Assembly (NCBI RefSeq): GCF_021631985.1 | Contig: NZ_CP070225.1 | Coordinates: 7,812,001-7,876,000, forward strand | DNA from: Sandaracinus amylolyticus | Lineage (GTDB): Bacteria > Myxococcota_A > Polyangia > Polyangiales > Sandaracinaceae | Direction of reading: 5' to 3' | DNA: 64,000 nt | Part shown: positions 27,279-36,143 of the stretch, in pieces | How positions within the stretch are numbered: position 1 is the first letter of the stretch | Layout: each line of letters opens with the position of its first letter | The notes under the pieces: model-generated | The model's database searches: none | What the model saw: the letters and a program-made list of their open reading frames with translations, nothing else | What the model was told of the DNA's origin: nothing | Program-made: the position numbers and the translations under genes

Positions 27279-29048
27279 GTGGTACGCTCGAAGGCCGTGT
27301 CGGCGCGTGCCCCGTTGCGCTCGGCTGCGTTCGTGTCGCTCGCGCTGTTCGCGACCGCGCTCGGCGCGTGCACACGCCCAGTCACGCAGATCGTGCTGAT
27401 CGTCGAGTCCGATCTGCGCGCACCGAGCGAGATCGATCGCGTCGACGTGCACGTGCTCGGTCCGAGCGGCGAGCGCGTGAGGGCGGGCGCGACGTTGGGC
27501 ACGCCGGAGTCGCCCCGGCCTCCGTTCACGCTCGGGATCACGCCGGCGACGACGCGCTTGTCGCCGGTGCACATCCGCGTGGTCGCATCGCGTGGCGGCA
27601 ACACCGTCGTCGAGCGGGTGATCCGCACCGAGTTCGAGCACGATCGCTCGCTCGAGCTGGTGGTGCGGCTCGAGCGCGCGTGCGCCGCGGTCACGTGCGG
27701 CGAAGGCGTGACGTGCGACGACGGACGCTGCGTCGACGTCTTCGTCGACCCCTCGTGGCTGCCGCCGTTCGTCGGCCTTCCCCAGAGCGGCTCGGATGCG
27801 GGCATGGCGGGCGACGCGTGCGTGGGAGATCCCGGCGCCGCCGAGACCTGCGACGGCGTCGACCAGGACTGCGACGGGGTGATCGACGAGGGGCTCGATC
27901 TCGACGCGAACCCCGACCACTGCGGCGTCTGCGGCAACGCGTGCGGCGACGGAGTCGCGTGCTTGCGCGGCAGCTGCGGCGATCCCGCGGTGCAGCTCGC
28001 GCTCGGCGAGTGGCACTCGTGCGCGCTGCGGAGGAGCGGTCGCGTCGCGTGCTGGGGCGCGAACGAGACCGGTCAGCTCGGCGACTCCTCGCGCACCGAT
28101 CAGCCGCGTCCGACGGAGGTCGCGGGCATCGAGGACGCGATCGAGATCGGCGTGGGCGAGCGCCACGCGTGCGTGCTCGGTCGTGATGGTCGCGTGCGGT
28201 GCTGGGGCTGGAACGCGCGCGGCGAGCTCGGCGACGGAACGACGACGAACCGCGATGCGCCGGTCGAGGTGCCGCTCGACGGCGTGGTGGAGCTCGGCAT
28301 CGGGTACGAGCACTCGTGCGCGCGCACGAGCAGCGGCGAGATCTGGTGCTGGGGCGCGCTGGTCGACTTCGATCGCGGGACCGGCGAGCTGCTGAGCCGC
28401 TCGTCGCCGGTGCGCATCGGGGGCGTGAGCGCGCCCCGAGCGATCGCCGGAGGCAACGACTCGACGTGCGCGATCGAGGGCACGGGTCGCGTCGTGTGCT
28501 GGGGCGAGGACATCGAGGGGCGGCTCGGCGACGGCTGGCCCTACGACGATCACGGTGCACCGGGCCCGATCGCGGAGTCGTTCGCGGCGGAGTCGATCGA
28601 TCGCTACGCGTACGGCTGGTACGCGATCGCCGACGACGGCGATGTCTGGGCCTGGGGCGACAACGACGACCTGCAGCTCGCGCGCACCGGGATCAGCGAG
28701 AGCGCGCGGCCGATCACGATCGACGGCGTCGACGGCGCGGTGCAGATCGCGGGCGGGCGCCAGCACGGATGCGCGCGCGGGCCCGACTGGGTGCGCTGTT
28801 GGGGCGACGACTCGCGCGGGCAGCTCGGTCGCGGGACGATCATGGGCAACGATCACGCGACCCCCGCGGCGGTCGTCGGGCTGCCGGTCGGGCTGCGAGA
28901 GCTCGCGGTCGGCGCGAGCCACGCGTGCGTGCGGACCGACGCCGAGGTGTGGTGCTGGGGCGGGAACGATCGAGGACAGGTGGGCGACGGTACGTTCGCC
29001 GATCGCGGAAGAGCAGTGAGGGCCGTGCTTCCGGGAGCGGCGCGGTGA
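27279..29048 (+). CDS. RCC1-repeat lipoprotein
   Basis: 589 residues from GTG 27279; a second GTG at 27297 gives a tighter signal peptide (SARAPLRSAAFVSLALFATALGAC) and is a real alternative. After lipid Cys31, an unassigned ~120-residue domain is followed by two Cys-rich modules (CGEGVTCDDGRC; ETCDGVDQDCDGVIDEGLD; CGVCGNACGDG). About seven RCC1-like blades come next (HSCALRRSGRVACWGANETG, HACVLGRDGRVRCWGWN, etc.), each with the CWG..N..GQLGDG signature and paired cysteines. RCC1 repeats fold into a beta-propeller; in myxobacteria such secreted versions are abundant but uncharacterised. Surface-exposed binding role is inferred. Confidence 0.88.
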   Translation: MVRSKAVSARAPLRSAAFVSLALFATALGACTRPVTQIVLIVESDLRAPSEIDRVDVHVLGPSGERVRAGATLGTPESPRPPFTLGITPATTRLSPVHIRVVASRGGNTVVERVIRTEFEHDRSLELVVRLERACAAVTCGEGVTCDDGRCVDVFVDPSWLPPFVGLPQSGSDAGMAGDACVGDPGAAETCDGVDQDCDGVIDEGLDLDANPDHCGVCGNACGDGVACLRGSCGDPAVQLALGEWHSCALRRSGRVACWGANETGQLGDSSRTDQPRPTEVAGIEDAIEIGVGERHACVLGRDGRVRCWGWNARGELGDGTTTNRDAPVEVPLDGVVELGIGYEHSCARTSSGEIWCWGALVDFDRGTGELLSRSSPVRIGGVSAPRAIAGGNDSTCAIEGTGRVVCWGEDIEGRLGDGWPYDDHGAPGPIAESFAAESIDRYAYGWYAIADDGDVWAWGDNDDLQLARTGISESARPITIDGVDGAVQIAGGRQHGCARGPDWVRCWGDDSRGQLGRGTIMGNDHATPAAVVGLPVGLRELAVGASHACVRTDAEVWCWGGNDRGQVGDGTFADRGRAVRAVLPGAAR

Positions 29049-29121
29049 TGGGTTGGTGCAGAATCTCCGGTGGTGAGGGCTTGGCGTGGAGCGACGCTGA
29101 GCCCAACCACGGAGCGCCTCC

Positions 29122-29418
29122 ATGACCTCTCACGCGTGCTCGATGTACTGCAGGCGATGTGACCACGTGGTCGACGTGATCGTTCCGTGGCGGGGGTGGA
29201 AGCCCGCGCTCTACGCCTGGTACGGGATGATGGCGCTGCTCGTGGTGCTCTTCCCGTTCATGGCGTCGGACTACTGCGTGATGATCCCGACGATGATGGC
29301 GATCATCCTCGCGGGCAGTCCGCTGCACCGCCTCGCGAAGGAGAAGCCGGTGTGCCGCGTCTGCTCGCTCGAGCTCGACGGCGAGCGCGGCGGCACGATG
29401 ACGCGCGCGCGGAGCTGA
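29122..29418 (+). CDS. Small membrane protein with paired CxxC-type cysteines
   Basis: 98 residues. Cysteines near the N-terminus (CSMYCRRC) and after the membrane part (CRVC) could form a split zinc ribbon, with two hydrophobic helices between them (YGMMALLVVLFPFMA; MIPTMMAIILAG). Third-base composition fits a real gene and the ATG is preceded by GGAGCG at a usable distance. It is separated from its neighbours and the family is not recognised. Confidence 0.65.
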   Translation: MTSHACSMYCRRCDHVVDVIVPWRGWKPALYAWYGMMALLVVLFPFMASDYCVMIPTMMAIILAGSPLHRLAKEKPVCRVCSLELDGERGGTMTRARS

Positions 29419-29460
29419 GCGCGGGAATGCGGGGGCGCGGGCCCCGCGTACGATTCGCCC

Positions 29461-29823
29461 GTGGGGCGCGCTCTCGTTCGGTCGACGCTCGTGGTGGTGC
29501 TGGCGACGTCGCTGTCCGGGTGCTTCAGCATCGCGGCGGCGGCGCTGGGCGGTCATCCATCGACGGTGCGCGCGGCGGGCGAGCTCGACGGCGCGCTGCT
29601 CGGCGCGATCGTCGACGCCGCGACCGGCACGCCGAGCGACGACGACGAGGTGCTCGTCGCGACGGTGCCGGAAGAGGGCGACGTGTACGCATGCCGCCTC
29701 GAGACCGGCGAGGTGCACCTCGTGAACGCCCACAGCATCGAGGGCGCACGCGCGGTGTGCCTGATGTCGAACGACGTCGACCTGCGCGGCGCGAGCTGCG
29801 CGTGCGCGTTGATCGTTCGTTAG
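29461..29823 (+). CDS. Small cysteine-containing lipoprotein, unknown function
   Basis: 120 residues from a GTG. Signal STLVVVLATSLSGC has a clear lipobox (Cys22). The mature part contains AVCLM and a C-terminal GASCACALIV cysteine group. It converges with and overlaps the stop of the DUF1688 gene by four bases. No family recognised; the secretion signal and coding bias are the main support. Confidence 0.65.
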   Translation: MGRALVRSTLVVVLATSLSGCFSIAAAALGGHPSTVRAAGELDGALLGAIVDAATGTPSDDDEVLVATVPEEGDVYACRLETGEVHLVNAHSIEGARAVCLMSNDVDLRGASCACALIVR

Positions 29824-31070
29824 ATCACGGTCCCGTCGGTCTCGACCCGGATCGGCGGCGCGCCGTCCGCGCGCAGCTCGCGCGCGACCTCGCGGCCCGC
29901 GTACCAGGTGCCGCCCTCGAGCACCTTGCACATCGGGAGCTGCTCGGGGCCGAGCTGCAGCGCGCTGCGCACGTCCTCCGCGACGTGGTCGAGCAGCGCG
30001 ACGGTGAGCGCGCGCCACTCGACCACCACCTCGCTGCTCGGCGCGTGCGTGCGCTGGAGCACCTCGTCGTGGCGCGGCACCAGCACGCCCTCGTCGACGA
30101 GGAGCCCGCCGTTGCGCGACTCGCCGAGGCCGGTGAGCTCGTCGAGCCCTTCGACCCGCAGCCCCGCGCGCTCGAGCGGCTCGATGAGCGAGTACACGAC
30201 CTGCTGCGAGAGCGCGTGGAACGGCACGAGGCCGTGGGTGGGCGCGCCTCCGCCCGCCGCGGGGTGCCGCCACACGTCCCCGAGGTTCACGCCGAAGAGC
30301 TCGATGCGTCCCGGCCAGATCGGGCCGAGCCCCTCGAGCACCGCCGCGAGCACGCGGCGCGCGGGCACCATGCCGCCCTGCGTCTTCGCGCAGACGTGAT
30401 CGAAGAGCGCGCCGAGCCGGGGGCGGTCCGCGCCGAACAGATGGGGCGCCGCCCGCAGCGCCGAGCCGAGCCGCGTGAGCAGCTCGAGGCGCCCATCGAG
30501 GCCGAGCAGCGGGTTGCGCTGGCCCGCCTGGAACCCGCCGGCGACGTCGCGGGGCTCGAGCGCGTCGAGCCCGTCGGCGTCGGCCCGCAGCGCGCCCTGC
30601 TCGCCGCTGAACAGGCCGTCCTCGAACATCCGCAGGCTCGCGATCGCCAGCCCCTCGCTGCGCTCGAAGCGAAGCCCGGTCTCCCGCTCGAGGTACGACC
30701 AGCGCGGCCCCGCCGCGGTGTCGAGCAGCACGCTCGTGATCGCGAGGTCGAAGCGCACCCGCGCCTGCTCGTCCTCGGGCAGCGCCGCGATCCGCGCGTC
30801 GAGCGCGGCCACGCGATCCACGCCACCGCTGCGGAACTGGTTCCAGCGGCTGTGATACGGGACCCGCAGATCGGGGTGGGTCGCGCGCGTGATGCGCACC
30901 ACCCGGGTGACGACCGCGGGCAGTCGCTCGAGCCGCACCGCGAAGTGCTCGAGGCGCGCGTCGAGCCCGGCGGCGAGCACGTCGCGGCAGCGCGTGCGGA
31001 TCGCGACCGGCGAGCGGAGCCAGTCGATCGGTCCTCGTGCTTCTGCGCCCAGCGAGCTGTCGCGGTCCAT
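29820..31070 (-). CDS. DUF1688 / URC4-urg3 family protein
   Basis: 416 residues from the ATG at 31070. Family hallmarks include VPYHSRWNQFRSGGVDR (~73-89), GAGPRWSYLE-like text at ~115 (TAAGPRWSYLERETG), RSEGLAIAS, and WPGRIELFGVNLGDVW (~260). URC4 acts in the fungal URC uracil-degradation route, probably opening the ring after URC1; bacterial homologues sit with a GTP-cyclohydrolase-II-like gene and uracil phosphoribosyltransferase. Neither partner is in this window. The substrate is therefore inferred from the family only. The reading frame runs far upstream but family similarity begins at SPVAIRTRC (~22). Confidence 0.85.
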   Translation of the reverse strand: MDRDSSLGAEARGPIDWLRSPVAIRTRCRDVLAAGLDARLEHFAVRLERLPAVVTRVVRITRATHPDLRVPYHSRWNQFRSGGVDRVAALDARIAALPEDEQARVRFDLAITSVLLDTAAGPRWSYLERETGLRFERSEGLAIASLRMFEDGLFSGEQGALRADADGLDALEPRDVAGGFQAGQRNPLLGLDGRLELLTRLGSALRAAPHLFGADRPRLGALFDHVCAKTQGGMVPARRVLAAVLEGLGPIWPGRIELFGVNLGDVWRHPAAGGGAPTHGLVPFHALSQQVVYSLIEPLERAGLRVEGLDELTGLGESRNGGLLVDEGVLVPRHDEVLQRTHAPSSEVVVEWRALTVALLDHVAEDVRSALQLGPEQLPMCKVLEGGTWYAGREVARELRADGAPPIRVETDGTVI

Positions 31071-31208
31071 GCGGGTCCCGGGCGCCGCGCGCCCCCGGCT
31101 CGGCCTCGTGATCTCCACGATCCCACGGGCCCCGCGGGTCGTCCATGCCTCCGCCGACGGGAACCCTTCGCGACGTGGGGCGCGTGCCAGCGCGTACACT
31201 GCGCCCCG

Positions 31209-32858
31209 ATGATGGGTGTCCTTCGCTTCGTCGCGGTCGCGCTCGTGATCGCGGGGTGCACCTGCGGGCGCGCCGAGCCCGCGGTCCCGCCCGAGGCCGA
31301 GCTCGATCGCAGCCCCGCGCCCCTGCCCGAGGGGTGGCTCTACGAGGTCGCGATCGACGGGGACGCGGCGCTCGCCCGGATCCGCGAGGTGCTGCCCGAG
31401 GGCCAGGCGCGCGCGCTCTTTCCGTCGCGGGTCGTCGACCTCGCCGACCAGATGGTCGGCACGACCACCGCACAACGTGCCGCAATCACCGAGGATTCTC
31501 CGCTGCGATGCATCGCGCTGGGCGGGCGCTCCGGCCCGGTGGGCGCGTGCGCGCTGCGGGTTCGCGCCGACGCCGGGCTCGAGGGCACGCCGGGCGCGCC
31601 GCGCGGGGCCTCGTGGGTCGAGGCAGGCGAGCGCGCGGCCGCGATCGCGGGCGACGTGCTGGTGATCGCCGGCGACCGCTCGACCCTGGAGCAGGCCCTG
31701 CCCTGGCTCGCGTTCACCGCGATGCCCGAGGACCCGCCGCGCGTCGCCCGGCTCCGGGCGGCCGAGCACGTCGCCGGCACGCTGCGGGCGGACCTCGACC
31801 GGTTCGTCGCGGAGCACGCGCGCGAGGCGCGCGAGACCGTGGCCGCCGAGCGCAGCGCACACGCCGAGGCACCCGCGCTGGGAGAGCCCGAGGCGGTGAT
31901 CTCGTGGCTCGAGGCCGCGCTCGCCGAGCGCCTCGCGCTGCTGCCCGACCTCGGCGGGATCACCGTCGAGCTCGACGTCGACGCGAGCGGGCTGGTGATC
32001 GACGCGCGTGCCGAGGTGCGCCCGGAGACGCCGCTCGCGCGCCGCATCGAGGGCGCGGGCACCAGCCCGGTGCGCGGGCTGCGCGAGCTCCCCGAGGGCA
32101 CCGTGCTCGCGTGGGCGTCGGTCGAGGACGAGGCCTCGCGCGAGGGCGCGAGCGGCGCGATCTCCGAGCGCCTCGCGGCGATCGGTGGCGAGCGGCTCGA
32201 CGCGCGGGCGCGCACGACCGTGGACACCGCGCTCGCGGCGTGGGCCGACGTGCGCGGGGACGCGACGGTCGCGGCGATCGGTCTCGACGCCGAGGGCGCG
32301 TGGGCCGCGATCGCGACCCGCTCGCCGCACGTGCCGCCGATCGTCCCGTTCCGCGACGCGCTCGCGATCGACTGGGCCGACGCCGCGCTCGCGACGCCGC
32401 TGGGATGCGAGCGCATCGACCCCCGCGACACCGACTTCGACGACGCGATCACGCTCTGCGACGGAGCGCACCTCGCGCGCGGCGCGCACGACGGCGCGTC
32501 GTCGCTGGTGATCGCCCAGGGCACGCTCGATCAGGCGCGCGAGCGCGCGCGGTCCCTCGCCGAGCGCATCGCGACCGAGCGTGCCGCGATCGGCGCGAGC
32601 CCCGACGTCGAGCGCGTGATGGGCGCGCGCGATCCCGAGGGCACGTTCTTCGTCGGGTATCTGGTGCCCTCCGCGATCCCGACGCTGATCGGGCGGCTCG
32701 CCCCCTCGCTGCGCGATCGTGTCGCGACGAGCGCGCGCGGTGCGGCCTTCGTGGTCCGCGCGGTGCGCGAGGACGGCGCGGTGCGCCTCGAAGCCCGCGC
32801 CAGCCGCGACGCGATCGCGGATCTGCTGGCGCTCGTGGACCCTCGCACCCAGGAATGA
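31209..32858 (+). CDS. Lipoprotein of unknown function
   Basis: 549 residues. Lipobox ALVIAGCTC gives a lipid Cys about residue 17. The mature protein is Glu/Ala/Arg-rich with repeated helical stretches and a few structured elements (IDGDAALARIREVLPEG, TVELDVDASGLVIDARAEV, FFVGYLVPSAIPTLIGRL). It resembles large bacterial surface proteins that bear a pair of DUF3352-like halves, but I am not certain. It lies six bases before the rhomboid gene on the same strand, so both are probably one transcript. Confidence 0.8.
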   Translation: MMGVLRFVAVALVIAGCTCGRAEPAVPPEAELDRSPAPLPEGWLYEVAIDGDAALARIREVLPEGQARALFPSRVVDLADQMVGTTTAQRAAITEDSPLRCIALGGRSGPVGACALRVRADAGLEGTPGAPRGASWVEAGERAAAIAGDVLVIAGDRSTLEQALPWLAFTAMPEDPPRVARLRAAEHVAGTLRADLDRFVAEHAREARETVAAERSAHAEAPALGEPEAVISWLEAALAERLALLPDLGGITVELDVDASGLVIDARAEVRPETPLARRIEGAGTSPVRGLRELPEGTVLAWASVEDEASREGASGAISERLAAIGGERLDARARTTVDTALAAWADVRGDATVAAIGLDAEGAWAAIATRSPHVPPIVPFRDALAIDWADAALATPLGCERIDPRDTDFDDAITLCDGAHLARGAHDGASSLVIAQGTLDQARERARSLAERIATERAAIGASPDVERVMGARDPEGTFFVGYLVPSAIPTLIGRLAPSLRDRVATSARGAAFVVRAVREDGAVRLEARASRDAIADLLALVDPRTQE

Positions 32859-32864
32859 ACCGAC

Positions 32865-33626
32865 GTGTTCCCCGTCCGCGATCTCAACCCCACCCGGATC
32901 TTCCCGTTCGTCACGTGGACGGTGATCGCGCTGAACGTCGTGGTGTGGATCTTCGCGTGGGCGCTCGGGCCCCAGGGCATCGACGTGTTCGTGTCGCTGC
33001 TCGGGCTCGTGCCGCGGCGCCTCGTCTCGCTCGATCTCTCGACCGCGGCGGGCCTGTGGACGCTGGCGACGCCGATCACGTCGATGTTCATGCACGGCGG
33101 GTGGATGCACCTGCTCGGCAACTGCTGGTTCCTCCACGTCTTCGGCGACAACGTCGAGGAGCACCTCGGCCACGCGCGCTACGCGATCTTCTACGTGCTC
33201 GCGGGGCTCTGCGCGGCGCTCACGCACGTCGTGCTCTCGCCCTTCGGCACGCTGCCGCTGGTCGGCGCGTCGGGCGCGATCGCGGGCGTGCTCGGCGCGT
33301 ACATGCTGCGCTTCCCGCGCGCGCCGATCCTCGCATGGTTCGTGATCGGCGTCGTCGAGGTGCCGGCGTTCGTGTTCCTCTTCGTGTGGTTCGGGTACCA
33401 GCTGCTGATGACGTGGGGATCGCTGGGCTCGATGGAGCAGGGCGGCGTCGCGTTCGCCGCGCACGCGGGCGGGTTCGTCGCGGGCATCGCCCTCGAGCGT
33501 CTGCTCGCGCCGAGCCGCGAGGCGCTGATCCGCGAGCAGCAAGAGCGTCGTCATCGGCTCGCCGAGTCGCGCGCGCGGCGGGTGCAGGAGCATCGTGAGC
33601 GTCGTCGCTGGCTCGATCCCGATTGA
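32865..33626 (+). CDS. Rhomboid family intramembrane serine protease
   Basis: 253 residues from a GTG with AGGA upstream. At least six membrane helices. Catalytic serine is S136 in GASGAIAG, the partner histidine H200 in AFAAHAGG, and the oxyanion residues H82 and N86 lie in MHLLGNCW. All are present, so it should be active, cleaving membrane-anchored substrates. The WR-type loop between helices 1 and 2 is modest. The C-terminal ~35 residues are strongly basic and cytoplasmic (ERRHRLAESRARRVQ). It is a general rhomboid of typical length, not the shorter rhombosortase subgroup. The upstream lipoprotein may be functionally linked but need not be its substrate. Confidence 0.93.
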   Translation: MFPVRDLNPTRIFPFVTWTVIALNVVVWIFAWALGPQGIDVFVSLLGLVPRRLVSLDLSTAAGLWTLATPITSMFMHGGWMHLLGNCWFLHVFGDNVEEHLGHARYAIFYVLAGLCAALTHVVLSPFGTLPLVGASGAIAGVLGAYMLRFPRAPILAWFVIGVVEVPAFVFLFVWFGYQLLMTWGSLGSMEQGGVAFAAHAGGFVAGIALERLLAPSREALIREQQERRHRLAESRARRVQEHRERRRWLDPD

Positions 33627-33660
33627 GATCGATCGGTGCCATCACGCGTCCCACGCGCGG

Positions 33661-34302
33661 ATGCGGATCGCGTGCTGGGGGATCGTGGTGCTGGTCGGAT
33701 GTGGGGGCGGTCCGGCGACCCGCGACGATGCCGCGCCGCCCGTCGCACGGAGCGAGCCCTTCGTCGTCGACGGGCTCGTGTTGTGGAACGAGCCGATCGA
33801 TCGCGCGCCCGACGCGGTGCGCGAGATGTGGTCGTTCATCGACGCGGTGATCGCTGCGAGCGACGACGCGCCGCGCGCCGCGACGCCCGAGGGCGCGTGG
33901 CTCACCGACGTCTACCTGCCCTACTGGGCCGAGGTCCGAGCGCGCATCGAGCCGCGCGGGCACGCGCTGGTCGCGACGCGCGAGCGCGCGTTCGCGGAGC
34001 TCCCGGCCTACGGCCTCTTCGAGACGCTCACCTCGCTCGTCGCGACCGAGCACGAGATCCGCGCGCTCGACGAGGCCGGCTTCGAGCCCGTCGTCGGCGG
34101 CTGCGGCAACGGGCCCTGGGGCACGCTCGGCGATCTCCTCGACGACTGCCGCGAGCACGCCGAGCGCTGCGTGCGCCTCGCCGCCGAGGCGACCGGTGCG
34201 ATGCGCGAGAACGTCGAGCCGTGCGCACGGCGCGCCGCGATCTGCCGCGCGCGCCACGCCGCCGCGGAGCAGGACGTCTGCGAGGTCGACTACCCGGAGT
34301 GA
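33661..34302 (+). CDS. Cysteine-containing lipoprotein, unknown function
   Basis: 213 residues from the ATG at 33661, chosen because it begins a short lipoprotein signal (RIACWGIVVLVGCGGG). The mature part has a helical region with LPYWAEVRARIEPRGHAL and several cysteines near the end (DDCREHAERC, EPCARRAAICRA, QDVCEVD), likely disulphide-bonded. Its last 13 bases overlap the end of the convergent histidine kinase gene. The family is not recognised. Confidence 0.75.
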   Translation: MRIACWGIVVLVGCGGGPATRDDAAPPVARSEPFVVDGLVLWNEPIDRAPDAVREMWSFIDAVIAASDDAPRAATPEGAWLTDVYLPYWAEVRARIEPRGHALVATRERAFAELPAYGLFETLTSLVATEHEIRALDEAGFEPVVGGCGNGPWGTLGDLLDDCREHAERCVRLAAEATGAMRENVEPCARRAAICRARHAAAEQDVCEVDYPE

Positions 34303-35900
34303 GCTGCGTCGCCGCCGCTCTCGTCGATCGCGAAGTACGCGCTGAGCCGACCGTCCTCGGCGATCGTCGCCACCGCGCCCTCGCTGCCGAGCATCGCCTC
34401 GAGCACCCCCGGCGCGATCGCGGTGCCTGCCACCCCCTCGACCGTCACGCGCGCGTAGCGTCCCGGCGGCAGGCCGAGCGCCGCGGCGCGCGACTGGTCG
34501 AGGGTGTCGTTCGACGTCGCGACCTCGAGCGTGCCTCCGTCGCCGAGCGCGTCGCGCGCGTTCGCGACGAGGTTCACGACGAGCTGATCGAAGTGCACCG
34601 GCACGATCGACACCGGCAGCGCGCGACGCGCCTCGAGCCGGATGCGCACCCGCGCGCCCACCAGCAGCTCGAGCATCGGCGCCAGCTCGCGGACCCGCGC
34701 CGACGCGTCGATCACCCGCGCCTCGGTGGGCTCGCGTCGCGCGAACGCGAGGAGCTGCCGCGTCATGTGCCCGGCCTGGAAGACCGCGCGCTCGATGTCG
34801 GCGGCGCGCGCCCGCTGCCACTCGCTCGTGAACGAGCCGTCGAGCAATTCGATCTGCCCGGCGATCGTCATCAGCGCGTTGTTGAAGTCGTGCGCGATGC
34901 CGCCCGCGAGGCGCCCCACCGCCTCCATGCGCTGGCCGTGCGCGAGGCGCTGCTCGAGCTGCTTCCGATCGGTCACCGCGAGCGCGACGCCGCGCATGCT
35001 GTGATCGCGCCCGGTGCCCGTCAGATCGTGATCGCCGCGCAGCTCGAGCCACACCGTCCCGCCGTGCGGCGTGCGGGCCCGGCACTCGACGCGCAGGTCG
35101 ACGCCCTTGGTGCGCGACGCGTCGAACGCCGCGCGCACCGCGTCGCGCTCGCCGGGATCGATCGCGCGCAGCAGCTCGTCGAGGCTCGCCGGCGCCCACC
35201 CGCGCGGCCGCGCGATCAGCGCACCGAACGAGTCCGACACGTCGAGCGCGTCGCGCGCCGGCCACCACCGCCAGATCGCGATCCGCGCCGCGCCCAGCGC
35301 GAGCCGCAGCTCGGTCTCGCGCTCCCGCAGCATCGTCTCCGCCTCGCGCCGTCGCGCGCTCTCGATCGCGAGCCCGACCATGTCGCCGATCGAGCCGGCG
35401 AAGAACTGCTCCTCCGCGGTCCAGGTGCGCGCCGGCCCGACGTGCTCGTGACAGACCACGCCGACCGAGCCCACGCCGCCGACCACCGGCGCGTCGAGCA
35501 GCGCGCCCACGCCGAGGGCGTCGAGGTAGCTCTCGCGCAGCGCGGCGGTGCGAGGATCGCTGCGCGCGTCGTGGGCGTCGATGATGCGATCCGAGTCGAG
35601 CGCCTCGAAGTACACGCGGTGATCGTCGCGCGTGATCACGAGATCGTCGGTGTGCGTGCCGCTGCTTCGATCGAAGAGGCACACGCACCGCAGCGTGCTG
35701 CGCTCGGCGTCGTCGAAGAGCCAGATCCCCACCCGCGCGACGTCGAGCGTGCTCGCCGCGACCGCGGTGATCTCCCGGAACGACGCGCGCACGTCGGCGC
35801 CCTGGCCGCGCGAGCTGCGCGACAGGCGCCCCAGCGCCTCCAACATCGCGCGGAGGCGGGGGAGCTCGCTGCCCGGCGTGGCGATGTCGTCGCTCCCCAT
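34290..35900 (-). CDS. GAF-PAS histidine kinase with degenerate ATPase domain
   Basis: 536 residues from the ATG at 35900. A GAF domain (~40-180) has the VGVVCHEHVGPARTW signature; a PAS domain (~195-315) follows. The dimerisation box is GGIAHDFNNAL with phosphoacceptor H337. The N-box (VVNLVANARDAL, 441-452) is intact, but the G1, F and G2 boxes expected over ~485-530 are missing: residues 486-492 read TVEGVAG instead of a DxGxG loop, and no GxGLGL follows. ATP binding is therefore doubtful. It is divergent from the GAF-STAS gene, whose GAF domain is clearly paralogous. It may be a phosphatase-type or dimer-only sensor. Confidence 0.88.
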   Translation of the reverse strand: MGSDDIATPGSELPRLRAMLEALGRLSRSSRGQGADVRASFREITAVAASTLDVARVGIWLFDDAERSTLRCVCLFDRSSGTHTDDLVITRDDHRVYFEALDSDRIIDAHDARSDPRTAALRESYLDALGVGALLDAPVVGGVGSVGVVCHEHVGPARTWTAEEQFFAGSIGDMVGLAIESARRREAETMLRERETELRLALGAARIAIWRWWPARDALDVSDSFGALIARPRGWAPASLDELLRAIDPGERDAVRAAFDASRTKGVDLRVECRARTPHGGTVWLELRGDHDLTGTGRDHSMRGVALAVTDRKQLEQRLAHGQRMEAVGRLAGGIAHDFNNALMTIAGQIELLDGSFTSEWQRARAADIERAVFQAGHMTRQLLAFARREPTEARVIDASARVRELAPMLELLVGARVRIRLEARRALPVSIVPVHFDQLVVNLVANARDALGDGGTLEVATSNDTLDQSRAAALGLPPGRYARVTVEGVAGTAIAPGVLEAMLGSEGAVATIAEDGRLSAYFAIDESGGDAAHSG

Positions 35901-35941
35901 GTGTATCGACGATACGTCCCCCGTCCCCACCCGAACAACTC

Positions 35942-36071
35942 TGTCCACGGCGGGAGTGCTCGCCTGCGCGGGGCCCGCACGGAAGCGTGCGGAGCACGCG
36001 CACAGGAGGGCCCTGCGCGGGCGAGCCGACGGACGACTCTGTCCAGTGAACACAAACGTCCGGTTGTCCAC
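35942..36071. promoter_or_regulatory. TGTCCAC half-sites in the divergent kinase/RsbR promoter region
   Basis: TGTCCAC occurs at 35942-35948 and 36065-36071, and TGTCCAG at 36039-36045. The same half-site forms the perfect palindrome upstream of the GGDEF-EAL gene (39378-39392). A shared regulator of the module would explain this; chance occurrence in GC-rich DNA is not excluded. Confidence 0.35.
35953..36029. repeat. Intergenic repeat, copy B, with conserved hairpin
   Basis: This matches 2343-2430 closely, with the same CCGCACG / CGTGCGG stem and the GGGCGAGCCGA end. It lies in the divergent region between the histidine kinase and the GAF-STAS gene, among the TGTCCAC half-sites. Confidence 0.7.
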
Positions 36072-36143
36072 CGCCACAACGGAACGATTTCACGACGGCA
36101 TACGACGTGCTCGGAGGCGACGCGCTCCAAGGAGGTCGTCCCG

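Noticed and set aside
29187-32858. One continuous 1223-codon plus-strand protein
   Set aside because: Only the part from 31209 has a lipoprotein signal and coding pattern; the upstream part is antisense to the DUF1688 gene.
32865-33626. Rhomboid gene as a sorting enzyme for the MYXO-CTERM-like tag
   Set aside because: It has general-rhomboid length and motifs. MYXO-CTERM sorting is attributed to a CPBP-family protease in known cases, and nothing here links it to the tag.
36076-36143. ECF-type promoter (GGAAC at about 36081) before the GAF-STAS gene
   Set aside because: A -35-like GGAAC is visible but no matching -10 at a consistent distance.
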